Shown here piece after piece: positions 1-6,344 of a stretch of DNA of 8,230 nucleotides. The translations under genes and the position numbers were made by a program. Origin of the DNA: an uncultured Clostridia bacterium (GTDB lineage: Bacteria > Bacillota > Clostridia > TANB77 > CAG-465); NCBI GenBank assembly GCA_947628575.1, contig CANRAK010000055.1, positions 1 to 8,230 of the forward strand, written 5' to 3'. Under the pieces are notes generated by a model. It saw nothing but the letters and a program-made list of their open reading frames with translations, did not search any database and was not told the origin of the DNA. Numbering within the stretch: the first letter of the stretch is position 1; each line of letters begins with the position of its first letter.

Positions 1-19
1 GACGCGTCATATACGCGTC
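1..19. repeat. GC-rich short inverted/direct repeat at window edge
   Basis: GACGCGT (1-7) is followed by a 5-base spacer and its exact reverse complement ACGCGTC (13-19). ACGCGTC also recurs directly at 2-8 and 13-19, an 11-base period. Bases 1-24 are about two-thirds G+C in a region otherwise around one-third. It lies within the TrmL reading frame, at the point where the family's conserved sequence is lost. Confidence 0.6.
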
Positions 20-175
20 GGGGCTTTTCATATGTTTTTTTACAGCAGCATCAGACGTATCAAAACCATATGGCTTTACCATATGTAGTGTTGCACCTAT
101 TGCTGCACATGTTCTTGCTATATTTCCTGCATTAACTGCAATTTCTGGTTCTACTAATACTATATTTAATGACAT
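1..175 (-). CDS. trmL: TrmL-like tRNA (cytidine/uridine-34 2'-O)-methyltransferase, 5' part only
   Basis: This is the N-terminal 58 codons of a SpoU/SPOUT-class RNA methyltransferase; the rest lies beyond the left edge. The opening MSLNIVLVEPEI, then NAGNIARTCAAIGATLH and KPYGF, match the TrmL pattern (usually LVEPEIPxNTGNIARTCAATG...PLGF). Known TrmL proteins use S-adenosylmethionine to methylate the ribose of the wobble nucleotide in certain leucine tRNAs in the cytoplasm. The ATG follows a GGAGGA ribosome site (181-186) inside the end of the upstream deaminase gene, one base after its stop, so the two are probably translationally coupled. After about residue 47 the reading departs from the family: AGLDYW is expected, but HMKSPDAYMTR is read from unusually GC-rich codons (CCC, GAC, GCG, ACG, CGT). 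The family call is firm. Whether the last 34 bases belong to this gene is doubtful. Confidence 0.8.
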   Translation of the reverse strand, partial: MSLNIVLVEPEIAVNAGNIARTCAAIGATLHMVKPYGFDTSDAAVKKHMKSPDAYMTR

Positions 176-176
176 T

Positions 177-689
177 TTACTCCTCCACTATCTTTTTAAC
201 TTTTTCTTCTAATACTTCATCATAATTTATCCAATCATTTACATCATATATTTTATATCCACTTTGTGAATACTTATCTTTAACAATTACTTCTTTAATA
301 CCTGCATTTATAACTACTCTTTTACACATACTACAAGAATCTATATTATCTACTAATTCTCCTGTAGCTTTTTCTCTACCTACCATATACATAGTTGCTC
401 CTATTGTGTCCCTTCTAGCAGCAGATATAATAGCATTTTGCTCAGCATGTACTGACCTACATAGTTCATATTTTTCTCCGCTTTTTATATTTAGCTTTTG
501 TCTAGCACAAAATCCTAAATTAATACAATTTTCTCTACCACGTGGTGCTCCTGTATATCCAGTAGAAATAATCTCATCATTTTTTACAATAACAGCTCCA
601 TAATTTCTTCTTAGGCATGTACCTCTTTTTAGTACAGTATCTGCAATTTCTAAATAATAACTAATTTTATCTATTCTTTTATTATCCAT
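177..689 (-). CDS. dCMP deaminase-family protein (ComEB-like)
   Basis: This is a 170-residue zinc-dependent deaminase of the dCMP/cytidine deaminase superfamily, whose best-known role is converting dCMP to dUMP for thymidylate synthesis. Visible are TCLRRNYGAVIV (24-35), GYTGAPRG (44-51), the zinc and proton-shuttle motif HAEQNAI (81-87) and the second zinc motif CSMC (C119, C122). Extra cysteines (25, 55, 61, 77) could bind a structural metal as in other dCMP deaminases. The usual Pro before the C-x-x-C pair is Ser here, and there is a GREKATGELVDN insertion before it, so substrate identity is less certain than fold. I chose the ATG at 689 because AAGGAG (701-706) precedes it. A longer TTG-initiated reading from 743 would start inside the -35 box of the promoter. 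The gene leads a unit with the trmL-like gene. Confidence 0.85.
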   Translation of the reverse strand: MDNKRIDKISYYLEIADTVLKRGTCLRRNYGAVIVKNDEIISTGYTGAPRGRENCINLGFCARQKLNIKSGEKYELCRSVHAEQNAIISAARRDTIGATMYMVGREKATGELVDNIDSCSMCKRVVINAGIKEVIVKDKYSQSGYKIYDVNDWINYDEVLEEKVKKIVEE

Positions 690-714
690 AACACTTTTTT
701 CTCCTTGATTACAA

Positions 715-743
715 ATTATATCATTTGCTAAATGTAAAGTCAA
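715..743 (-). promoter_or_regulatory. Sigma-A-type promoter for the deaminase-trmL unit
   Basis: Read on the minus strand, TTGACT (738-743) and a perfect TATAAT (715-720) are separated by exactly 17 bases. Transcription should begin near 708, just before the ribosome site at 701-706, giving a very short leader. Confidence 0.8.
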
Positions 744-744
744 T

Positions 745-773
745 TTGCCTTTATTATTAATATAATATATAAT
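745..773 (+). promoter_or_regulatory. Sigma-A-type promoter for the lipid kinase gene
   Basis: TTGCCT (745-750, four of six matches to consensus) and a perfect TATAAT (768-773) are 17 bases apart. Transcription should start near 780, ahead of the ribosome site at 795-801. Its -35 box lies one base from the -35 box of the opposing promoter. Confidence 0.65.
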
Positions 774-794
774 TATTTATATATTAAAATAATT

Positions 795-801
795 GGAAGT
801 G
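795..801 (+). promoter_or_regulatory. Ribosome binding site deciding a TTG start
   Basis: GGAAGTG lies six bases before the TTG at 808, supporting this non-ATG start for the lipid kinase over the TTG at 793 or the ATG at 823. Confidence 0.6.
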
Positions 802-807
802 ATTAAT

Positions 808-1695
808 TTGAAACATATAATAATGGTTAACCCTATATCTGGTAGGAAAAAGGGATATAAACATGGAATTATAGTACAAAAGCTTTTAAAGAAGTATGGT
901 GTTGATTCTGAAATATTTGTCTCAGAATTTTCAGGACATTTAAGAGAAAAAGCATTTGAACTGTCTCATAAAGAAGATGTCAGATTTTATTGTATAGGTG
1001 GAGATGGAACACTAAATGAGATAGCCTCAGGTATAGTAAATACAAATTCTGAAATTGTAGTTCTTCCCTGTGGAACTGGTAATGATTTTTCTAGACACAC
1101 TAATAAATACTTCTCACTTAGAAAAATAATACTATGTTCATTAAACGCCAAAAGTTCCAAATTTGATATTATTAAGCTAAATAATAATAGATACTGTATA
1201 AATGTTTTAAATGCTGGATTTGACGCTTTAGTCGCATATAACATGAATCATTTTAGATGGGTTCCTTTTGTTTCTGGTACTACCAAATATAATTTAGCTA
1301 TTGTATACACGCTATTTACAAATAGAAACTACAGATTAAGAATAAAAACTGATGAATTTACACAAAAAGAAAAATGTACACTTGTTGCTATATCTAATGG
1401 GAAATACTATGGTGGAGGTGTTATCCCCTCTCCTAGAGCTAAAGCAGATGATGGTAGACTTAGTATTTGTAAGGTATCTGCTACTAGTCTTTTAACTAAA
1501 CTATTTCTTCTTCCTAAATATAAAGCATGTAACCATCTAGACTTAAAACAAGTATATATTAATGACAACATAAAGAGTGTATCTATTGTTTCTAATCGTA
1601 AGTTTCCACTTAGCATTGATGGTGAGGTTACATTTACAAATAGGATAAAAGGTACAATATTAAAAGATGCTGTAAACATAATAAAAATAGGGTAA
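808..1695 (+). CDS. Diacylglycerol/lipid kinase of the DgkB/YegS family
   Basis: This 295-residue protein belongs to the DAGK-catalytic family, whose members phosphorylate diacylglycerol or related lipids at the inner face of the membrane; DgkB of Bacillus recycles diacylglycerol into phosphatidic acid. Seen here: NPISGRKKG near the N terminus (8-16), the nucleotide-binding GGDGTLNE (64-71), GTGNDFSR (89-96), NAGFDA (135-140), NGKYYGGG (197-204), KADDGRLSI (212-220) and the C-terminal SIDGE (269-273). Length matches the family. I take the TTG at 808 as start because GGAAGTG (795-801) sits six bases before it. The in-frame TTG at 793 would overlap that site. The gene is transcribed alone, divergent from the deaminase and convergent with the next gene. 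The exact lipid cannot be told from sequence. Confidence 0.87.
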   Translation: MKHIIMVNPISGRKKGYKHGIIVQKLLKKYGVDSEIFVSEFSGHLREKAFELSHKEDVRFYCIGGDGTLNEIASGIVNTNSEIVVLPCGTGNDFSRHTNKYFSLRKIILCSLNAKSSKFDIIKLNNNRYCINVLNAGFDALVAYNMNHFRWVPFVSGTTKYNLAIVYTLFTNRNYRLRIKTDEFTQKEKCTLVAISNGKYYGGGVIPSPRAKADDGRLSICKVSATSLLTKLFLLPKYKACNHLDLKQVYINDNIKSVSIVSNRKFPLSIDGEVTFTNRIKGTILKDAVNIIKIG

Positions 1696-1708
1696 ACACC
1701 CTATTTTT
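1683..1708. terminator. Bidirectional intrinsic terminator between convergent genes
   Basis: AAAAATAGGGT (1683-1693) and its exact complement ACCCTATTTTT (1698-1708) form an 11-bp stem with an AAAC loop, followed on the plus strand by a T run to 1710. On the minus strand the A run at 1683-1687 supplies five U. The lipid kinase stop (TAA, 1693-1695) starts at the last base of the left arm, and the opposing gene's stop (TAG, 1703-1701) is in the right arm, so one element serves both genes. Confidence 0.85.
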
Positions 1709-2429
1709 TTATTGACTCTAAATATTTTTTTGTAGTTGATTTATACTTTTTATATTTAAGCACTTTTTTTCTACTACCCTTTTCATTTTTGTATTCTGGT
1801 ATTATATCTAATAAATTTTCAGTATATAAGTTAGCTGAATTAAGTTTTCCATTTGTTAAGTATCCAATAAGTCCAAATAGCTCATTTCCAATAACTTTTT
1901 CAGTTAATATATCATTTAAAAATTTACCTTCTTCAGTATCGTTCTTTTTACCAATTAACATTAAATATTTTTCTTCAGTTAAAGGAATTATTGGTGAATA
2001 TTGTACTCTAGTATACTTATCTGTTACACGCATTAATGCGATAGATAATATTTCTGCTTTTTTCTCATTTGGATTATAGTCTAAAGCATAATTAAAAGAA
2101 TATGATTTTTCTAATTTTGCATCAGGATATCTTTCTTTAAAATCTGAACATACTTTAGCTAAATCATCTCTTAATATATCTACTACACTTTCTGAGCTCA
2201 TTTTGTCTATATCTATAAAGTCTAGTTGTGCTTTAGCAATTATATATTTATCTGCTCTTGCATTAAATTTTTTAGTAATGTAATTTTCAAACATACAGCT
2301 TTTACCAAAACTTTTAGAATGTTCGACATAAATTACTATTTTCATATTATTCTTAATTTCTTCGCTAAAATCCTCGTTAATATCTTTAATCTTTATTGTA
2401 GCTTTAACTATATTATTATCTTTTTTCAT
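1701..2429 (-). CDS. Conserved-looking protein of unknown function, 242 residues
   Basis: I do not recognise this protein. It is soluble-looking: no signal peptide or membrane segment is evident. It is rich in Lys, Asp, Glu and Tyr, with probable strands such as MKIVIYVEH (29-37) and YIIAKAQLDFIDID (62-75), a segment EILSIALMRVTDKYTRVQYSPIIPL (126-150, quoted in two parts: EILSIALMRVTD then KYTRVQYSPIIPL), and a markedly basic tail from about 214 to 242. The ATG at 2429 is preceded by AAGGAG (2436-2441) at a good distance. A TTG reading from 2459 has no ribosome site. The gene has its own promoter between it and the dehydrogenase and ends in the shared terminator. Codon use matches its neighbours, so nothing marks it as recently acquired. 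That it is a real gene is well supported; its function is open. Confidence 0.75.
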   Translation of the reverse strand: MKKDNNIVKATIKIKDINEDFSEEIKNNMKIVIYVEHSKSFGKSCMFENYITKKFNARADKYIIAKAQLDFIDIDKMSSESVVDILRDDLAKVCSDFKERYPDAKLEKSYSFNYALDYNPNEKKAEILSIALMRVTDKYTRVQYSPIIPLTEEKYLMLIGKKNDTEEGKFLNDILTEKVIGNELFGLIGYLTNGKLNSANLYTENLLDIIPEYKNEKGSRKKVLKYKKYKSTTKKYLESIKK

Positions 2430-2461
2430 ACGTATCTCCTTCTTAATTAATTTACACAATT

Positions 2462-2490
2462 ATAATAACATAAAGTAGTGACAAAGTCAA
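2462..2490 (-). promoter_or_regulatory. Promoter for the 242-residue unknown gene
   Basis: Minus-strand TTGACT (2485-2490) and TATTAT (2462-2467) are 17 bases apart, placing transcription start near 2455, just before the ribosome site. It starts only five bases after the upstream dehydrogenase stop codon. I see no terminator between the two genes, so some read-through is possible. Confidence 0.65.
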
Positions 2491-2495
2491 TTTGA

Positions 2496-3392
2496 TTAGT
2501 TAATAATTGTGCCACCATTTACATGTATAATTTGTCCTGTAACATATCTTGAGTCATCTGAAGCAAGGTATAGATATGCAGGTGCAAGCTCAAATGGTTG
2601 ACCAGCTCTTTTTAACGGCACATCTGTTCCAAACACCTCTACTTCTTCACTTGAAAAAGAAGATGGAATTAACGGTGTCCATATTGGACCAGGTGCTACA
2701 GCATTTACTCTAATTTTCTTATCTACTAAAGATAATGCAAGTGATTTTGTAAATACTGTTACCGCTCCTTTTGTGGCAGAATAATCTATTAGATTTTTCT
2801 TCCCTTCAAATGCTGTAATTGATGTAGTATTAATTATACTAGCATTTTCTTTAAGATGAGGCAATACAGCCTTTGTTAAGTAGAAAAAAGAAAATATATT
2901 TGTTTCAAATGTATCTTTTAATTGCTCAGTAGATATATCTAAAATACTATCTTGTGGAAACTGTACACCACAATTATTTATTAATATATCTATTTTATGT
3001 AAATATTTTAAGGTAGACTCTACTATATATTCTGAGAAACACTCATCTCGCATATCTCCTTGAAGCAAAAGACACTTTCTACCACATTCCTCTATCTTTT
3101 CTTTAGTAAATTTTGCATCTTTTGTTTCATTATAGTATGGAATTACTATATCTGCTCCTTCTTTTGCAAATAATATTGCAATAGCTCTACCAATACCACT
3201 ATCTCCTCCAGTTATAATAACTACTTTATCTTTTAACTTACAACTTGGTATATAATTTTTATCTTCAAATATTGGTTTTGGTTCCATTAAATATTCCATT
3301 CCTGGTTGTACATACTGTTGTTGTGCTGGAAAAGAAATTGGAATATTTTTACATTTTTCTTTATAACCATAATATTCATATTCTGGATACAT
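2496..3392 (-). CDS. Short-chain dehydrogenase/reductase, YhdF/YdaD-like with N-terminal extension
   Basis: This is a 298-residue NAD(P)-dependent oxidoreductase of the classical SDR family. The Rossmann glycine motif is TGGDSGIG (61-68), followed by GDM (112-114), NNCG (139-142, usually NNAG) and the catalytic tetrad N165, S191, Y204 and K208 (YSATK). APGPIWTPL (233-241) and the C-terminal VTGQIIHVNGG are also typical. The first 50 residues, with QPGMEYLMEPKP (29-40), are the extension seen in the Bacillus YhdF/YdaD/YhxC subgroup, several of which are general-stress proteins. The true substrate is unknown. The ATG at 3392 has AAAGGAG nine bases upstream. The gene is separated from lysS by a terminator and so is probably transcribed on its own. 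I could not pick a convincing promoter in the AT-rich gap before it. Confidence 0.88.
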   Translation of the reverse strand: MYPEYEYYGYKEKCKNIPISFPAQQQYVQPGMEYLMEPKPIFEDKNYIPSCKLKDKVVIITGGDSGIGRAIAILFAKEGADIVIPYYNETKDAKFTKEKIEECGRKCLLLQGDMRDECFSEYIVESTLKYLHKIDILINNCGVQFPQDSILDISTEQLKDTFETNIFSFFYLTKAVLPHLKENASIINTTSITAFEGKKNLIDYSATKGAVTVFTKSLALSLVDKKIRVNAVAPGPIWTPLIPSSFSSEEVEVFGTDVPLKRAGQPFELAPAYLYLASDDSRYVTGQIIHVNGGTIIN

Positions 3393-3451
3393 ATTATCTA
3401 ACTCCTTTTCTTATAACTAATATACTTTATGCAAAAAAAGGAATTTTAGTG

Positions 3452-3486
3452 AAAAAAAAGACTTGCATTTTAGCAAATCTCTTTTC
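3452..3486 (-). terminator. Intrinsic terminator after lysS
   Basis: On the minus strand GATTTGC (3479-3473) pairs with GCAAGTC (3466-3460), with one G-U pair, around a TAAAAT loop. Flanking A and U runs extend the helix, and eight U residues follow (3459-3452). It lies a few bases past the lysS stop and closes the glyS-to-lysS run. Confidence 0.8.
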
Positions 3487-3492
3487 ATATTT

Positions 3493-4998
3493 CTATTCTT
3501 CGTCTATATTATCTTCATCTTCTACATTATCTCTTCTTTTTAGAAGTGGATATAATACAACATCTCTTATATTATAACTACTTGTTAAGAATTGTAAAAA
3601 TCTATCAACTCCAAGTCCCCATCCAGATATTGGTGGCATACCATATTCCATAGCTTTAATATATTCATGGTCAATACTCATTGCTTCTTCATCACCATTA
3701 TCTTTTAATTTATTTTGCTCAATTAATCTTTTTTCTTGTTCTTGTGAATCTACTAGTTCAGAGTATCCATTTATTATTTCTTGTCCATTAACAATAAGTT
3801 GGAATCTATCTGTAATAGATGGATTTTCATCATTACTTCTTGCAAGTGGTGATAAATCTATAGGATGACCTGTTAAGAAAGTTGGCTTAATTATATATGG
3901 TCTACTTACTTTCTTATATAATTGGTCAATTAAATTACCTCTACCTAGACTTTCTATATTTTCTTCATCTAGATTAATATTTCTATTTCTAATTTCTTGT
4001 AGTAATTCTTTAGCTGTAGGATATTTATCTATATCTATACCACAGTCTTTTATTAATAGGTCTCTAAAAGATACTTCATCCCATTCGTCACCAAAGTCTA
4101 TATCTTTACCACTAATATTTACAACTAAGTTACCATCAAAAAGTTTACCAATAATGTATATTATCATTTCTCTCATAAGTTTCATATTATCCTTATAGTT
4201 ATAATATGCACTATATCCTTCTATCATAGTAAAATCTTGTAAATGATTTACGCTTATACCTTCATTTCTAAAGTCTCTTGCTATTTCAAAAACGTTAGTG
4301 AATCCACCAACAACTAATTTTTTTAATGTTAGCTCTGGAGATATTCTTAAATATACATCTGCATCATAAGTATTATGATGTGTAATAAATGGTCTTGCTG
4401 TAGCACCAGAAGCAGTATTTTGAAGTACAGGTGTATCAACTTCTATAAATCCTTTTGACCATAAGAATTCTCTTAATAATTTAATAAATTCTGATCTTAG
4501 TAAAAATCTCTTTTTTGTATCTTCATTCATTATTAAATCTAAGTGTCTTTCTCTATATAGCATTTCTTGATTAGATATACCATGGAATTTTTCAGGTAAT
4601 GGTCTTAATGCTTTTCCTAAGAATTCATAGCTTTTTACTTGAATAGATTTTTCTCCTGCTTGAGTAACAAATGTATCACCCTCTACACCAATAAAATCTC
4701 CTATATCTACAGTAGAGTGTAATAATTTATAATTTTCTTCGCCTATGTCATCCCTTTTGAAAACTAGTTGGATTTTTCCTTCAATATCTCTTAAATCCAT
4801 AAAGCTAATTTTTCCCATTTTTCTTTTAGACATAACACGTCCTGCTACTCTAACATTCTTTACACCTTCGCCTAAAGTTCTTACATCTTTTAAAGAATGT
4901 GTTACTTCATATCTTTCTGGATGTACACTAATACCTAGTTCCTTTAATTTAGCTTCCTTTTCTAAACGAACTCTCTTTAGTTCACTAATATCTCCCAT
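3493..4998 (-). CDS. lysS: Lysyl-tRNA synthetase, class II
   Basis: This 501-residue enzyme charges tRNA-Lys with lysine using ATP. The N-terminal OB-fold anticodon-binding domain covers about 48-130 (VRVAGRVMSKRKMGKISFMDLRD, in two parts: VRVAGRVMSKRK then MGKISFMDLRD). The class II core shows motif 1 (GFIEVDTPVLQ, 183-193), GATARPFITHHN (198-209), motif 2 starting FRNEGIS (243-249) and motif 3 GWGLGVDRF (459-467). Motif 2 continues HLQDFTMIE where most bacterial LysRS have HNPEFTMLE, and motif 3 ends RFLQFL instead of RLVMLL, so this is a divergent subgroup of the family. The C terminus ends in an acidic tail (NVEDEDNIDEE). The ATG at 4998 follows AGGAG (5006-5010), 23 bases after greA, the common greA-lysS order in Bacillota. 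There is no room for a T-box leader here, so control must come from upstream. Confidence 0.95.
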   Translation of the reverse strand: MGDISELKRVRLEKEAKLKELGISVHPERYEVTHSLKDVRTLGEGVKNVRVAGRVMSKRKMGKISFMDLRDIEGKIQLVFKRDDIGEENYKLLHSTVDIGDFIGVEGDTFVTQAGEKSIQVKSYEFLGKALRPLPEKFHGISNQEMLYRERHLDLIMNEDTKKRFLLRSEFIKLLREFLWSKGFIEVDTPVLQNTASGATARPFITHHNTYDADVYLRISPELTLKKLVVGGFTNVFEIARDFRNEGISVNHLQDFTMIEGYSAYYNYKDNMKLMREMIIYIIGKLFDGNLVVNISGKDIDFGDEWDEVSFRDLLIKDCGIDIDKYPTAKELLQEIRNRNINLDEENIESLGRGNLIDQLYKKVSRPYIIKPTFLTGHPIDLSPLARSNDENPSITDRFQLIVNGQEIINGYSELVDSQEQEKRLIEQNKLKDNGDEEAMSIDHEYIKAMEYGMPPISGWGLGVDRFLQFLTSSYNIRDVVLYPLLKRRDNVEDEDNIDEE

Positions 4999-5021
4999 AA
5001 ACTCACTCCTAAACTATTATT

Positions 5022-5501
5022 CTATATTCTCTTAATTTCAACTACTCTATATTTAGCAACACCAGCTGGTGTTTCAACTTCAAAATCTTCACCTTTCTTT
5101 TTACCTAATAAAGCTTTTCCAACAGGTGATTCGTTAGAAATTTTATTTGCAGAAATATCTACTTCTGTAGCACCAACAATACTGTATGTAATTTCTTCAT
5201 CAAATTCATAATCATATACTGTAACTTGTGTTCCTACACCTGCTTTTCTTGTAGATATCTCGTGGTCTGCTACAACTTTTGCTTTTCTTATTGTAGCTTC
5301 AATTTCAGCTATTTTTGTTTCTAGTAAAGCTTGTTCATTTTTAGCTTCTTCATATTCAGAGTTTTCAGATAAATCTCCAAATTCTCTAGCTATTTTTATT
5401 CTTTCAGCCACTTCCATTTTTCTTGGCCCTTTTAAATATTGTAATTCGTCAACTAACTTTTTATATCCTTCCTCAGTTAACATTATTTCTCTATCTTCCA
5501 T
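5022..5501 (-). CDS. greA: Transcription elongation factor GreA
   Basis: This is a 159-residue GreA of normal length. It binds RNA polymerase in the secondary channel and stimulates cleavage of backtracked transcripts. The N-terminal coiled coil (about 8-78) carries the signature ARE-FGDLSENSEY, with the acidic tip residues D43 and E46 that position the catalytic metal. The C-terminal FKBP-like domain includes ISNESPVGKALLGKKKGE and ends in KYRVVEIKRI. The ATG at 5501 has a strong AGGAGGG site (5507-5513) five bases before it; the longer reading to 5525 would begin upstream of that site and is unlikely. The gene sits 36 bases after an unknown gene and 23 bases before lysS, with which it is probably cotranscribed. 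Confidence 0.96.
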   Translation of the reverse strand: MEDREIMLTEEGYKKLVDELQYLKGPRKMEVAERIKIAREFGDLSENSEYEEAKNEQALLETKIAEIEATIRKAKVVADHEISTRKAGVGTQVTVYDYEFDEEITYSIVGATEVDISANKISNESPVGKALLGKKKGEDFEVETPAGVAKYRVVEIKRI

Positions 5502-5529
5502 AATTTCCCTCCTAAAATTTAACACTACT

Positions 5530-5548
5530 ATTATACACTATTTGTCAA
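5530..5548 (-). promoter_or_regulatory. Promoter-like boxes before greA, oddly spaced
   Basis: On the minus strand a perfect TTGACA (5543-5548) and a perfect TATAAT (5530-5535) occur, but only seven bases apart. The TATAAT is well placed to start transcription near 5523, just ahead of the ribosome site, yet no good -35 box lies 16-18 bases upstream of it. Using TTGACA as -35 would give a weak TGTTAA -10. An internal greA-lysS promoter is plausible but unproven. Confidence 0.35.
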
Positions 5549-6344
5549 GCATTAATCTACTTGCGTGTATATATAGTTTACCTAATTTTGTTTTTTTAAA
5601 TCTGGATATATCCATATTTAGTTCATTAAATATTTTATCATACATTTTTTTATTATTTTTATATATTAAAAATGTACTTGATTCTACATCCAAATCACTA
5701 TTGTTATAGTCTAAGATAAATGAGTCTTTAGTGTACTTTAGTTCTACAGTATTTGTGAACATAAGGAGAACATTATAATCTATTTTACGCTTTTTGTCAA
5801 CTATTTCTATTGCTGAGCCTTCTTTTTTGTTTATATTGTCAATATACTCCTTTACATCTTCATAGTTATTATAATCTGTAAGTAATATGTCTACTACTTT
5901 ATACAATTGAAGAAAATACTCAATTTTTCTTTTTATTTCTATGTTATTGATACTATCTGTTATAAATAAGACTCTAATATCTTTTCTTTCTAACTTCTTT
6001 CTCTTTATATATTTATCTATATATTTAATATCATTTTTAAATAAATTATTCTGCTCTGTAACAAATATCTTATCTGTTATAGCATTATCTATCAAATCCT
6101 TTATATACTCTATTTGTTCTGCATATTTACTTAAGACAATATATATTTTATTCTTTTTACACCAATATTTAATTATATACTTTAATAACGATAAGTTAAC
6201 TTTTCTTTCATCATCACTTATTTTAAGCATTCCATACTTTTTATCATCTGAAATATTTAAGTAAAAACCAAATTTATTATCCAAATACTTTTTAAATTTA
6301 GAGCAATTATTTATTGCTTGTGTATCTACAAAAAGAATATTCAT
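5538..6344 (-). CDS. Unknown protein, 268 residues, directly downstream of cdaA
   Basis: I do not recognise this protein. It begins MNILFVDTQ and shows several alternating predicted strands and helices (KIYIVLSKY 66-74, DKIFVTEQ 91-98, DIRVLFITDS 122-131, VVDILLTDY 150-158), which suggests a Rossmann-like or receiver-like alpha/beta fold in the first 160 residues. A Lys/Tyr-rich C-terminal part ends GKLYIHASRLMLDK. There is no signal peptide or membrane segment and no recognisable catalytic motif. The ATG at 6344 has an AGTGAGG ribosome site about six bases upstream; an in-frame GTG at 6356 overlaps that site and is rejected. The start codon is in a perfect 14-bp inverted repeat, described separately. 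It occupies the place where cdaR often follows cdaA, but it does not look like the membrane-anchored YbbR-repeat protein CdaR. Codon use is like its neighbours. Confidence 0.75.
   Translation of the reverse strand: MNILFVDTQAINNCSKFKKYLDNKFGFYLNISDDKKYGMLKISDDERKVNLSLLKYIIKYWCKKNKIYIVLSKYAEQIEYIKDLIDNAITDKIFVTEQNNLFKNDIKYIDKYIKRKKLERKDIRVLFITDSINNIEIKRKIEYFLQLYKVVDILLTDYNNYEDVKEYIDNINKKEGSAIEIVDKKRKIDYNVLLMFTNTVELKYTKDSFILDYNNSDLDVESSTFLIYKNNKKMYDKIFNELNMDISRFKKTKLGKLYIHASRLMLDK

Noticed and set aside
690..743. Longer reading of the deaminase starting at TTG 743
   Set aside because: The TTG lies in the -35 box of the promoter and the transcript starts after it, while the ATG at 689 has a proper ribosome site.
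793..807. Earlier TTG start for the lipid kinase
   Set aside because: It would overlap the GGAAGTG site that is well spaced for the TTG at 808.
987..1679. Open frames on the minus strand within the lipid kinase
   Set aside because: They lack ribosome sites and sit opposite a gene with all its family motifs, so they are antisense shadows.
2430..2459. TTG-initiated extension of the 242-residue gene
   Set aside because: No ribosome site precedes it, and the AAGGAG at 2436-2441 fits the ATG at 2429.
3393..3451. Promoter for the dehydrogenase gene
   Set aside because: Several AT-rich hexamers such as TATATT occur, but none has a credible -35 partner, and no sigma-B-like pair is clear.
4999..5021. 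T-box or lysine riboswitch before lysS
   Set aside because: Only 23 bases separate greA and lysS, which is far too short for either.
5502..5525. Longer GreA starting at 5525
   Set aside because: It would begin upstream of the strong AGGAGGG site, and the extra residues are not part of the family.
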